A stretch of 64,000 bases of DNA from Pseudonocardiaceae bacterium (GCA_009377865.1 WHTH01000004.1:1-64000), one strand, 5' to 3'. Counted from the first letter of the stretch, positions 44,406-52,680 are shown. Notes: generated by a model not told the origin, from the sequence alone. A program made the numbers and translations.

Positions 44406-45635
44406 CTACGCCACGCCGACGAACCCGGCCATCTCGCGCAGGTCCCGGCGGCCGCGGCGGTCCCGGCGCAGCATCTGGTTGAGCATGGAGCGGACCCGTT
44501 TGGTGAACAGCAACTGCTCGGGGGCAGCCGCCCGGGCGGCAGTGAGCGCGGCGAGTGCCTCGTCGTCGTGGCGGCGCAAGTGGTGCGCCCATCCGACCGT
44601 GATCAGGTGCGAGGCGCGGCGCTCGGACAGGTGGTCGGGCAGCGCGGTGGTATCGACGTGCTGGGCCTGGTCGATCGCGTCGACCGCGTCGCCCATCTCG
44701 GTCGCCAACCACACGCGGTGGATCGCGACGTTGGTCGGGCCGAATGCGAACCAGAAGTCATTTCGCTCACCGGTCAGCGCGGCGGCGCGGTCACACTCAG
44801 CGAGATAGTCGCGGACCGTGGTGTGATCACCCGAGGTGGCCGCGCCCACCGCACCCTTGAGCATCAGCGCGCCGTAGACGGAGGCGTGCTGCGGGCTGCG
44901 TTCGACATCGGGCCGCAGCGCATCGGCAGCGGAAACCGGCAGGTCGGTGGACTCCGACACACGGCCGGCGTGGCGCAGCACCACGGCCAGCCGCCACGCC
45001 GCCCCGGCGACGAGCAGCGGCTGCTCGCTGCGTTCGGCTGCCGCCAGGTCGCGTTCGGCGGCGATCCATGGCAGGTCCGGTTCCCCGATCCGGTCTAACA
45101 TCCCGGAGGTCACCCGCCAGATCAGCGACAACAGCCCGAACCCGCGGCGCTGCTGCTGCCCGCTGGTGGTGTGCGCGGCATGCCAGCCGTCGGCGATCAG
45201 GTCCGGCAGCAGCGGTCCCAGCGTCGACCACCGCTCGGTTTGCGAGCACTCGAACGCGAACCCGGTGCGCCGCCGCAGCTCATCGACGTCGACCGGCGCA
45301 CGGTCCAGCACGCCGAGCAGACCGGCCAGTCCGTCGTAGCGCAGCATCGCCGACTTGATCGCTGGCACCGTGTCTGGTGCGGTGCCGATCACCGAGTCGC
45401 GTAGCTGGCGGGGCCGGGCAGTGAAGTGCGTCGGCAGCAACCGGACCGGTTCGACGCCCAGCGCGTCGGCTACCGCGACGATGGTCGACAGCCGGTCGAG
45501 ATCGCGGGCGCCGCGCTCGAATTGCGACAGCCATTCGGTGCTGCGTCCGAGCAGGCCGGCCAGCACTTCCTGCGTCATGCCCTTGCGCCGCCGGTAGTAG
45601 GCGATGCGCTCGCCAACGGTGGCGTCGTCGGTCAT
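44406..45635 (-). CDS. XRE-family regulator with TPR-like C-terminal domain
   Basis: 409 residues from ATG 45635. The N-terminal HTH is GERIAYYRRRKGMTQEVLAGLLGRSTEWLSQFERGARDLDRLSTI. The remaining ~330 residues are helical repeats resembling the ligand-binding half of actinobacterial Bld/XRE-TPR regulators. Adjacent to the lasso cluster, and homologous to the broken gene at 51530-52580 on the cluster's other flank. Target unknown. The next gene on the same strand is the 2'-5' RNA ligase family gene. Confidence 0.88.
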   Translation of the reverse strand: MTDDATVGERIAYYRRRKGMTQEVLAGLLGRSTEWLSQFERGARDLDRLSTIVAVADALGVEPVRLLPTHFTARPRQLRDSVIGTAPDTVPAIKSAMLRYDGLAGLLGVLDRAPVDVDELRRRTGFAFECSQTERWSTLGPLLPDLIADGWHAAHTTSGQQQRRGFGLLSLIWRVTSGMLDRIGEPDLPWIAAERDLAAAERSEQPLLVAGAAWRLAVVLRHAGRVSESTDLPVSAADALRPDVERSPQHASVYGALMLKGAVGAATSGDHTTVRDYLAECDRAAALTGERNDFWFAFGPTNVAIHRVWLATEMGDAVDAIDQAQHVDTTALPDHLSERRASHLITVGWAHHLRRHDDEALAALTAARAAAPEQLLFTKRVRSMLNQMLRRDRRGRRDLREMAGFVGVA

Positions 45636-45711
45636 GTGCCCGAGTCTACGAAAACGAACCCCAACACTGCGTTGGGGCTGGCGAGGCGCCTCGTCCTTAC
45701 GGTTCGACGCC

Positions 45712-45813
45712 ATGCGTTACTCGATCACCCGCTGGCTGGTGCCGATCACGCGCAGTCCGCACCGGTCCTGCCGCGATGGGCGCCACCGCAGACTGTTGGG
45801 AGTGGCACAGTGA
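45712..45813 (+). CDS. Possible short peptide gene
   Basis: 33 codons (MRYSITRWLVPITRSPHRS and on), ending at a TGA that overlaps the GTG of the next gene. No strong ribosome-binding site. Divergent from the XRE gene, 76 bases away. It could be a translational leader for the next gene; I do not recognise it. Confidence 0.3.
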   Translation: MRYSITRWLVPITRSPHRSCRDGRHRRLLGVAQ

Positions 45814-46115
45814 CCGGTCAGCCACCCGAGGCGCTGCTGCGGCAGTTGTCGGCCGAGCGAGGCTGGCGCGGGTCGCTGCTGTGTGACCGGCACGGTCGGC
45901 CGGATGTGGTGGTCGCGGTGCGGGTGGGGCCGCGCTGGACCGACTCGGTGGCCATCGCGGGGGAGACCGACACCGTGGCCATGCGGCACCGCACCCGCGA
46001 CGACTCCGATCTGGTCGTGCCCGCCGCGCTCGGCGGCGACTCCGGGGCGGTGTGGCAGCGGCACGGCAGGTGCGCCGAGGTGCTCGCCGAGGTGCTGGCA
46101 CTGCCACACAGTTGA
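45810..46115 (+). CDS. Hypothetical protein beside the XRE regulator
   Basis: 101 residues from GTG 45810: QLSAERGWRGSLLCDRHGRPDVVVAVRVGPRWTDSVAIAG and a mixed alpha/beta C-terminus. No family recognised and no membrane segment. The position opposite an XRE-TPR regulator is common for small partner proteins in actinobacteria. The next 196 bases to the lasso genes hold the expected promoter, which I cannot place. Confidence 0.5.
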   Translation: MTGQPPEALLRQLSAERGWRGSLLCDRHGRPDVVVAVRVGPRWTDSVAIAGETDTVAMRHRTRDDSDLVVPAALGGDSGAVWQRHGRCAEVLAEVLALPHS

Positions 46116-46311
46116 GCGCGTGCGCGTCCTGACACCGCGAGCACGCGCACCCCGGATGGCTGATCAGGACCCTGGCGGGTAACGCTCAGCTGATTGCGAG
46201 CGAAGAACCTTACGAAAAGCCGCGACTCGCGTGCTGCTCGAATTCTCGCTGCTCCCCCATCCTCAGCCGCATGCCAGCCAGGCGCCACGCTCCATTCCGG
46301 GAAGGTGCACG

Positions 46312-46563
46312 ATGCGTCTGCAATCAACGAATATCTCGGCACGCACGATCGGTGACGAGACTATCGTCCTCAGCTTGCCGTCCTCGAGCTACTTCACGAT
46401 CACCGGCGTCGGAACCAGAGTGTTCGAGCTGCTGGCCGAGGACACGTCACTCGACGAGCTCGTGGAAACCATCGTCGACGAGTATGAGGTCGACCCCGCG
46501 ACCGCGCGGCACGACATCGAAGCCTTTATCGATCGGCTCCGCGCCGTCGAGCTCATCCACTGA
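46312..46563 (+). CDS. Lasso peptide B1 protein (PqqD-like RiPP recognition element)
   Basis: 83 residues from ATG 46312 with GGAAGGTG upstream. The PqqD fold is recognisable: ETIVLSLPSSSYFTITGVGTRVFELLAEDTSLDELVETIVDEYEV, then DIEAFIDRLRAVELI. In lasso pathways B1 binds the precursor leader, chiefly its YxxP segment, and presents it to the B2 peptidase. Both partners are present: B2 immediately downstream and a precursor with YEAP. Confidence 0.9.
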   Translation: MRLQSTNISARTIGDETIVLSLPSSSYFTITGVGTRVFELLAEDTSLDELVETIVDEYEVDPATARHDIEAFIDRLRAVELIH

Positions 46564-47010
46564 TTGTCCAGCCGGGAACGGGACGCGGTGAGAATGCGCA
46601 GATGGGCGCTCGGTGCCTGGGAGATCCTCCGGGCGCTCGGGCCGATGGTCGTGATCGAGATCAGCTTGCGGACCAGCGACCTGCCGACGACGTGCCGGCG
46701 GCTGGGGGTGGCCTACGACCTCGACAGTCCGGCGGCGCCGGGAGCTGTACTCGCGGTGCTGCCGCGGCGGCGCCGGCGGGTTGTCCTCGCCTCGCTCGCC
46801 GTCGTCTCCCGCTGGCCGGCCGGGGACACCTGCCTGCGGCGGTGCCTGCTGATCGGCCACCGGCTGCGCGGACTAAAGCCGGTGCTGCGGATCGGAGTGC
46901 GACGGGACACCGCCGGTGCGTTCTCGGCGCACTCCTGGCTCGAGTTCGCCGGCAGAACCCTCGATCCCGCGGCCTTCGAGTTCGCTCCTCTCGGCTCGAC
47001 CGATCAATGA
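46564..47010 (+). CDS. Lasso peptide B2 leader peptidase (transglutaminase-like)
   Basis: 148 residues if TTG 46564 is used, directly after the B1 stop; GTG 46588 gives 140. The catalytic Cys lies in GDTCLRRCLLIGHRLRGL (Cys90), His in SAHSWLEFAG (His123) and Asp in RTLDP (Asp134), the Cys-His-Asp triad of the B2 family. It cleaves the leader after the conserved T-x dipeptide of the precursor. Coupled to B1 and followed within 8 bases by the kinase. Confidence 0.9.
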   Translation: MSSRERDAVRMRRWALGAWEILRALGPMVVIEISLRTSDLPTTCRRLGVAYDLDSPAAPGAVLAVLPRRRRRVVLASLAVVSRWPAGDTCLRRCLLIGHRLRGLKPVLRIGVRRDTAGAFSAHSWLEFAGRTLDPAAFEFAPLGSTDQ

Positions 47011-47017
47011 GGTGGTC

Positions 47018-47962
47018 ATGCAGCACTGGTACCGCGCCCACGGCCTGGTCATCTGCAGTGAGGTCGAACTCGCGATGCAGCCAGGCATGCCGACCTCCGG
47101 GCCACCTGACCTGGTGCTGCGCCGAGGGGCCACGCGGGCGATACCGTCCGACCATCCGCCGGGTGGCCGGCTGGCCGGGTTGAGCAAGCCCGACGGCACG
47201 CTCCGTTACAGCCTCTGCCGGGACCGGGACCGGGTGGTTCTGCGCTATCCCGGCCTGTGCGACTTCGTCGGCGACCGGACCCTGGGCGACGTCACCGTTG
47301 ACCTGCATCCTGGGGCCGATCCGGGTTTGATCGCGGTGCTGGCGGCCGGTGCCCTATTGGCGGTGCATCTCAGGCTTCGCGGGGAGCTCGTCTTGCACGC
47401 CAGCGCCGTGCAGCTGGGCGACGGGGCGCTGGCGTTCGTCGGGGCGTCCGGGATGGGCAAGTCGACGCTCGCGGCGTTGCTGTGCACGAGCGGCCACCGG
47501 CTGGTGACCGACGACGTGTTGCGCGTGGACCTGACGGACGGCGTGGTCGTCCACCCGGGCAGCACGGAGAGCCGGTTGCGCGCGAACGCGCACCAGCTCG
47601 CAGACACCGCTCCCGCCGGTGCCGTTCGCCCCACCGCTGACGGGCGGCTCGCGCTGCGGGCACCTGCCCATGCCGGCGAGCCGTTGCCGCTCGTCGCCTG
47701 CCTGGTGCCGCTGCCCAGCCGCAATGCGGTGGAGGTCTCGGTGCAGCGGCTGGCCGGGCCCCGGGCACTGTTGCGGATGCTCCAGTTCCCGCGGGTCGTC
47801 GGCTGGATCGAGCCGGCATCGACGGCCCGTGAGTTCCAGGCGCTCGCGGACCTGGTCGGACAGGTGCCGATCTTCGAGGCGAGGGTTCCGTGGGGCCCGC
47901 CGTTCTGGCCGGACGTCGTGCCCGGGCTGCTGGACGGCGTTGCGGTCTCGGCTCAGCGGTAG
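47018..47962 (+). CDS. HprK-like serine kinase of the lasso pathway
   Basis: 314 residues from ATG 47018. The HPr-kinase-type P-loop is GASGMGKST (142-150), preceded by LVLHASAVQ with the conserved HAS, followed by TDD (164-166) in GHRLVTDDVLRVD. Long N- and C-terminal regions are variable. In paeninodin-type clusters such kinases (PadeK, ThcoK, PsmK) phosphorylate the C-terminal Ser of the precursor. The precursor here ends in Ser, which fits. The 3' end overlaps the convergent exporter gene by 10 bases. Confidence 0.88.
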   Translation: MQHWYRAHGLVICSEVELAMQPGMPTSGPPDLVLRRGATRAIPSDHPPGGRLAGLSKPDGTLRYSLCRDRDRVVLRYPGLCDFVGDRTLGDVTVDLHPGADPGLIAVLAAGALLAVHLRLRGELVLHASAVQLGDGALAFVGASGMGKSTLAALLCTSGHRLVTDDVLRVDLTDGVVVHPGSTESRLRANAHQLADTAPAGAVRPTADGRLALRAPAHAGEPLPLVACLVPLPSRNAVEVSVQRLAGPRALLRMLQFPRVVGWIEPASTAREFQALADLVGQVPIFEARVPWGPPFWPDVVPGLLDGVAVSAQR

Positions 47963-49731
47963 GCCGACGACTGCAGGCTGTAAAGCTCCGCGTACTGCCC
48001 GGCCCTGGCGATCAGCTCGTCGTGTGTGCCGCACTCCACGATGCGCCCGCCGTCCAGGACGTAGATCCGATCGGCGAGCCGGGTGCTGGAGAACCGGTGC
48101 GAGATCAGCAGCGCGGCGCGGCCGCCCAGCACGGCGCGGACATCGGCGAACAGTTCGTACTCGGACCGAGGATCGAGGGCGGCGGTCGGCTCATCGAGCA
48201 CGACCAGCGGCGTGTCCCGGTACAGCGTGCGGGCGAGCGCCACCCGCTGCCACTGGCCGCCCGAGAGGTCCGTCCCCTCGTCAAGGTCCCGGCCTAGCAT
48301 GGTGTCCAGGCCGTGGGGTAGCTCGCGCACCGCGCCGAGGACGTTGGCCCGCCGGGCTGCCTCGGTGACCGCGTCCTCGCTCGCTGACCGGTCCCCGTCG
48401 CTGATCACGATGTTGTCGCGCAGCGTCATCTGGTAGCGGACGAAGTCCTGGAAGATCACGCTGACGGACGCCCGGATGTCGGGTGCCGGGACGGCGGCGC
48501 CGTCCCAGTGTCGTGTCCCCGTGGTGGGCTCGTACAGCCCGGCCACGATCTTGGCGAGGGTCGTCTTGCCGGACCCGTTCTCACCCACCAGCGCGACGAC
48601 CTCACCGGCGCCGATCTCGATGTCGACGGAGTTGAGCGCGGGCCGATCCTGCTGAGGATAGCTGAAGCTCACCTCGTGCAGCGCGATCCGCTCGGTGAGC
48701 GGATGCTTGCGGCCCGGTGGCGGCGCCGCGGGCCCGGAGGCCACGAAGCGGTGCAGGTCCGCGAGGAACGGGGCCGACTCGATCAGGCCGCTCACCGAGG
48801 TGAACAGCGTGTTGAGCTGCCCGGACAGCAGCCGCACCGCGATCGCCGCCGCACCGGCCTCGGCCAGGTCGATCCGGCCCTGGTTCACCAGCTCTACGAT
48901 CGCCAGCAGCGCACCAGTGAGCGCCACGGCGACGCCGACGGTCGTCAGGACGGCGATCAGCTGGCGGCGGCGGACCTGCGCGCGCATCTCCGAGGTGACC
49001 TCGCCGTTGAGGGTCTGGTGCCGTTCCCGGAGCGGGCGGGTCGAGTCGAACGCGCGGAGTTCGGCTGCGAAGGGCCGCTGGGTGAGCAGTTGCCGGAGGT
49101 AGGTCCGGCGGCGGAACGACGCGGTCAGCCGCTGCGCGAAGGCGAACTCGGTGCGGCTCGCCCACCTGGCCAGCAGCACCGCCGGCAGCCCCGCGGCCAG
49201 CAGGATCGGCACCAGCAGCGGCTCGACCCCGACCAGCACGGCGGACATGGTGACCACCCCGAGCAGGCTGCCGGTGAGACCGAGCAGTGCCGTGGTGACC
49301 ATGAACGGGCGGGTCACCGCGTTCTGCTGCACCCGCTCGAGGGCGGTGGCGAAGCCGGACGACTCGTAGGTGAACAGATCGGCGCGCGCCGTCGTGTCGA
49401 GCACCCGGTCCCAGACCCGCTGCGACACGCGCTCGCCGAGGAGCCGGTGCTGCTGGGTCTGCAGCGCGCCGACCGAACCCGAGAGCGCAGTCATGAACGC
49501 CAACGCGAGCAGCGCGGGCGTCAGGCCGATGGCGGCCTGCTCAGGCTCCAGGAGTGCATCGAAGGTGAGCATTGCGGCGGCGACGACGCCCAGCGCCGCG
49601 GTCGCGCCGACGATCTGGAAGGCCGCCGCGACGATCGTGCCCAGCCGGTCGGCCCGCGCAACCTCCCGTGCGGCGCCCGCGATCAAACGAGGCGTGGCCG
49701 CGGAGGCCTTCGCGAGTCGGGTCAGGCGCAT
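47953..49731 (-). CDS. ABC exporter of the lasso peptide
   Basis: 592 residues from ATG 49731. The N-terminal ~330 residues form a six-helix transmembrane domain, and the C-terminal ATPase has GENGSGKTT, FQDFVRYQMTLRDNI, LSGGQWQRVALART and VVLDEPTAALD. It is a half-transporter without a C39 peptidase domain, as in other lasso clusters where B2 removes the leader. It would export the mature peptide and give self-immunity. Divergent from the precursor genes. Confidence 0.9.
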   Translation of the reverse strand: MRLTRLAKASAATPRLIAGAAREVARADRLGTIVAAAFQIVGATAALGVVAAAMLTFDALLEPEQAAIGLTPALLALAFMTALSGSVGALQTQQHRLLGERVSQRVWDRVLDTTARADLFTYESSGFATALERVQQNAVTRPFMVTTALLGLTGSLLGVVTMSAVLVGVEPLLVPILLAAGLPAVLLARWASRTEFAFAQRLTASFRRRTYLRQLLTQRPFAAELRAFDSTRPLRERHQTLNGEVTSEMRAQVRRRQLIAVLTTVGVAVALTGALLAIVELVNQGRIDLAEAGAAAIAVRLLSGQLNTLFTSVSGLIESAPFLADLHRFVASGPAAPPPGRKHPLTERIALHEVSFSYPQQDRPALNSVDIEIGAGEVVALVGENGSGKTTLAKIVAGLYEPTTGTRHWDGAAVPAPDIRASVSVIFQDFVRYQMTLRDNIVISDGDRSASEDAVTEAARRANVLGAVRELPHGLDTMLGRDLDEGTDLSGGQWQRVALARTLYRDTPLVVLDEPTAALDPRSEYELFADVRAVLGGRAALLISHRFSSTRLADRIYVLDGGRIVECGTHDELIARAGQYAELYSLQSSAYR

Positions 49732-49870
49732 CGGCAAATAGTAGCCCGTGCCAGCAGCGTAAACGGCCGACTACAGATCGCGATGCACTGTAACGGATTC
49801 CCCAGCCAACCCGACCTCCCTCCTAAGGGGCTCCGGCCCGGAATTCTGCGGAACACGGAGGGAGTGAGAG

Positions 49871-49990
49871 ATGAAGAGGAAGTATGCCCCCACCGTGCAG
49901 GACCGGGTCGCTTCACGAACTGACCCCGAGGTAGGCGAGCCAGTCGGCTCGACGCCGAATTTCAATGCAGGCGCGCTCCTCGGTGTCTGA
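49871..49990 (+). CDS. Short peptide gene upstream of the lasso precursor
   Basis: 39 codons: MKRKYAPTVQDRVASRTDP, ending NFNAGALLGV before TGA 49988. GGAGGGAG lies 6 bases before the ATG, a near-ideal ribosome-binding site. The start resembles the precursor leader (Tyr at position 5, then AP and a hydrophobic residue two positions on), and the end shares GAL with the precursor core. No Asp/Glu lies 7-9 residues after any likely T-x cleavage site, so a normal lasso ring cannot form. It could be a diverged second precursor, a leader peptide or noise. Confidence 0.5.
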   Translation: MKRKYAPTVQDRVASRTDPEVGEPVGSTPNFNAGALLGV

Positions 49991-50081
49991 CGTTCTCGTG
50001 ACCGGCAGGGTCGCGTCGGATTCCGACAGCCGAGATCACGAGTACCCGTCTGCCCCTACGACGCGCGTGAGGAGGTGTACC

Positions 50082-50216
50082 ATGCGCCAGCCCTACGAGG
50101 CTCCGGAAATCACCCTGTTGGGATCGGTCACGGAGCTCACTCAACAGGACAGCTTCGCCCTCAGTTTCGATGGCGCGCTGTTCCGCGGCGACGACCCCGA
50201 TCCAAGCTACTCCTGA
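50082..50216 (+). CDS. Lasso peptide precursor
   Basis: 44 residues from ATG 50082 with AGGAGG 6 bases upstream. Leader residues 1-21 hold Tyr5, Pro8, Ile10, Gly14 and Thr20, which become Y-17, P-14, I-12, G-8 and T-2 if cleavage follows Gln21, exactly the canonical lasso pattern. The 23-residue core would start QDSFALSFD, with Asp9 as ring acceptor, a 9-member macrolactam. The tail contains RGDD and ends PDPSYS; its C-terminal Ser is the expected kinase target. The acidic, Ser-ending tail recalls paeninodin. Gln at core position 1 is unusual. Confidence 0.92.
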   Translation: MRQPYEAPEITLLGSVTELTQQDSFALSFDGALFRGDDPDPSYS

Positions 50217-50225
50217 GGTAGTCAG

Positions 50226-50261
50226 CAACGGGGTCGGCGGGCCAACTCGCTGACCCCGTTG
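50226..50261 (+). terminator. Hairpin between precursor and cyclase genes
   Basis: CAACGGGGTC (50226-50235) and GACCCCGTTG (50252-50261) pair over 10 bases with a 16-base loop, 10 bases after the precursor stop. It may act as an attenuator or mRNA stabiliser giving more precursor than enzyme transcript, a common RiPP arrangement. Confidence 0.65.
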
Positions 50262-50298
50262 GCCCGTTCCTGTCGTGACTTCAGCCTAGCCATAGGGG

Positions 50299-51516
50299 AT
50301 GTGCGTGGCTCTGTATCAGATGGATCCATTGGAGATTGCCGGGGGCTGGATCCACGGCTACGAAGTGGACCCGCTTCCCCCGGGGCCGCACGCGGACCCT
50401 CGGCAGGCGCTCGACGAGGTCTTGCTCCGGTACCTGGTCCGGTCGCCCTGCCTCATCGCCTTCTCCGGTGGCAGGGACTCCTCCGCTCTTCTCGCCGTGG
50501 CCGTCGCACTGGCCCGCCTGGAGGGCCTGCCACTGCCGATCCCGATCACGCTCACCTACCCTGACGCGACGGACACCGACGAGGCGGATTGGCAGGCCCA
50601 CGTGCTCGATCACTTGGGCATCACCGAGCGTGTCGTGCTCGTGGTGCACGACGAGCACGACATCGTCGGACCGATCGCCACCCCGCTGCTGCACCGCCAC
50701 GGCCTCATGTGGCCACCGAATGTGGCTCCGACCTGGCGAATGATGGACCGGGCGCGCGGCGGGGTGCTGCTCACCGGTGAGAGCGGGGACGAGGTCTTCG
50801 GCATCAAGCGGATCACCCCGCTGATCAAGGTGCTGAAGGCCCGGGGTAGGGCAGATCGTCGGCTCTACCTGCACGCCGCCCGAGCGCTCGCGCCGGCCTG
50901 GTTCCGTCGACGGGTGGCCCGTCGGCAGCGGTACCGGCAGCCCTGGCTGCGGGAGCACGTCGAAACGCTGCTGGCCCGCCGGTATTCAGAAGATGTCGCG
51001 GCCTACGCGCTGCACGCAGGTCGGCACGCCTGGCAGTTCGTGGCCCGGCGTGGTACGCGGCGGGGGTACGAGACGTTTCGCACGCTCGGATCGGAGATCG
51101 GTGTCGAGTACGGTCATCCCTTCCAGGACGCCGGTTTCGTCGGCGCGGTGGCGGCCGCGGCCGGATTCTGGGGCTGGACCGGGCGGACCACGACCATGCG
51201 TTACTTGTTCGACGATGTGCTGCCGCGCGCGGTCCTCGAGCGGCGCACCAAGGCGACCTTCAACACGGCAGTCTTCAGAGAGCACACTCGGGATTTCGCG
51301 CGGCAGTGGAACGGTGACGGTGTTGACACGGAGCTGGTCGACCCGGATGTGTTGCGGGAGAATTGGCTCTCGGACTTCCCGCACGCGCCCTCGACGGTCC
51401 TGCTGCAGCAGGCGTGGCTGGCCACGACATGCATCAGCCACCGGTCGCCGGTATCTCGGGGAAGTACGGACCCCGGCCGCTACGCTCGTGGTGGACATAG
51501 ACGGCCCCTTGAGTGA
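50299..51516 (+). CDS. Lasso cyclase-like asparagine synthetase homologue lacking the glutaminase domain
   Basis: 405 residues from ATG 50299. The PP-loop ATP site SGGRDSSALL begins at residue 56; GVLLTGESGDEVFG and GVEYGHPFQDAGFVGAVAAAAGF match the synthetase domain of AsnB/McjC proteins, which activates the ring Asp by adenylation. Canonical lasso C proteins have ~580-650 residues with an N-terminal glutaminase-like domain; only ~50 residues remain here. Position right after the precursor argues that this is the working ring-forming enzyme. Confidence 0.87.
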   Translation: MCVALYQMDPLEIAGGWIHGYEVDPLPPGPHADPRQALDEVLLRYLVRSPCLIAFSGGRDSSALLAVAVALARLEGLPLPIPITLTYPDATDTDEADWQAHVLDHLGITERVVLVVHDEHDIVGPIATPLLHRHGLMWPPNVAPTWRMMDRARGGVLLTGESGDEVFGIKRITPLIKVLKARGRADRRLYLHAARALAPAWFRRRVARRQRYRQPWLREHVETLLARRYSEDVAAYALHAGRHAWQFVARRGTRRGYETFRTLGSEIGVEYGHPFQDAGFVGAVAAAAGFWGWTGRTTTMRYLFDDVLPRAVLERRTKATFNTAVFREHTRDFARQWNGDGVDTELVDPDVLRENWLSDFPHAPSTVLLQQAWLATTCISHRSPVSRGSTDPGRYARGGHRRPLE

Positions 51517-51529
51517 GAGCGGCAAGCAA

Positions 51530-52580
51530 GTGGACGAGAACGAGCGCACCATCGGCCGCCGGCTGCGCGAGATCCGCATCTGGCGCCGTAAGACGCTCAA
51601 GGCCGTGGCCGAGCTGGCCGGGATCAGCGAGGGCCACCTGTCCCGCATCGAGCGTGGCGAGCATGCCGTTGACCGCCGCTCCCTGATCGTGAAGCTGGCG
51701 AACGCCCTTCAGGTCGCCCCATCGGACCTGACGCAGCTTCCCATGCCGCCACCGGCCAACGGTGACGCCGATGCGACGATCGATGCGGTGCGGCACGCGA
51801 TGATGGCCGTCAGCCGCGGCCGGCCCGGTGGGGAAGTGCGCACCGTCGACGAGCTGCGCGCTCGAGTCGAGGCGCTGGCTCCGGCTAGGGATCGGGACCT
51901 CAAGGAGGTGGGCGCTCGATCTGCGCTGGCAGGCGGCGTCGCTGGCGCAGCAGGCGGCGCAGGCGCGAGACACCCCGACCGCGCTCGGGCTCGCGGCGTT
52001 CGGGGCGGGGCTGGAGATGCTTGCCGGAGGGGCGTTCGAGCTGGCGGAAGCTGAGCTCGCCTCGGTGACGGTGCCGACGACGAGCCCGGAGTCGACCCAG
52101 CTCGCGGGGATGCTGTTCATGCAGCGGTCGCTGGTGGCGGCGGCGGCGGAGCGGCCCGCGGACGTGTCGGGTCCGCTCGACGAGGCCGGGCAGCTGGCGC
52201 AGCGCACCGGTGAGGGCAACGCCTACGGGTTCGGGTTCGGGCCGACGAACGTCGGGTTGTGGCGCATGGCGTCCGCGCTGGAATCGGGCGACTACGACCG
52301 GGTTGTCAGCATCGCCGAAGGGCTGCACCCGGAGGCGCATCACTCCCGGGAGCGGCAAGCTACCTACTGGCTGGACTTCGGGCGGGCGGCGGCTCGGTTG
52401 CGAGGCCGCCGGGATAAGGCTGTGGTGGCGCTGCGGCGTGCTGAGCAGTTGCACCCGACGCGGGTGCTGCGTAACCCGCTCGCCCGCGACACAGTGGCCG
52501 AGCTACTCACCCGCGCCCGCAGGGACGCGGGCGGCCGCGAGCTGCGCGGCCTCGCCTACCGGATGGGCGTAGCTGGCTGA
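51530..52580 (+). pseudogene. XRE-TPR regulator gene disrupted by deletion and frameshift
   Basis: From GTG 51530 the first frame encodes MDENERTIGRRLREIRIWRR and the HTH KTLKAVAELAGISEGHLSRIERGEHAVDRRS, then runs to about 51905. There the homology jumps to another frame, WALDLRWQAASLAQQAAQ, ending at 52580. Compared with the intact paralogue at 44406-45635, roughly 60-75 central residues are missing. The first frame continues nonsense to a stop at 52054. A truncated HTH protein could still be made. Confidence 0.75.
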
Positions 52581-52680
52581 CCGGCCGAACTTGCCCGCGA
52601 GGCAAGTCCATCGCGCCCGAACGGGTGAGCTTGTGCCGCACACAAGATCACCCTCGCCGGCTTTCATAGCGTCTCGCCAC

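Noticed and set aside
48508-49923. 471-codon plus-strand open frame opposite the ABC exporter
   Set aside because: Composition is Arg/Gly/His-rich without motifs, while the minus strand has Walker A, signature and Walker B.
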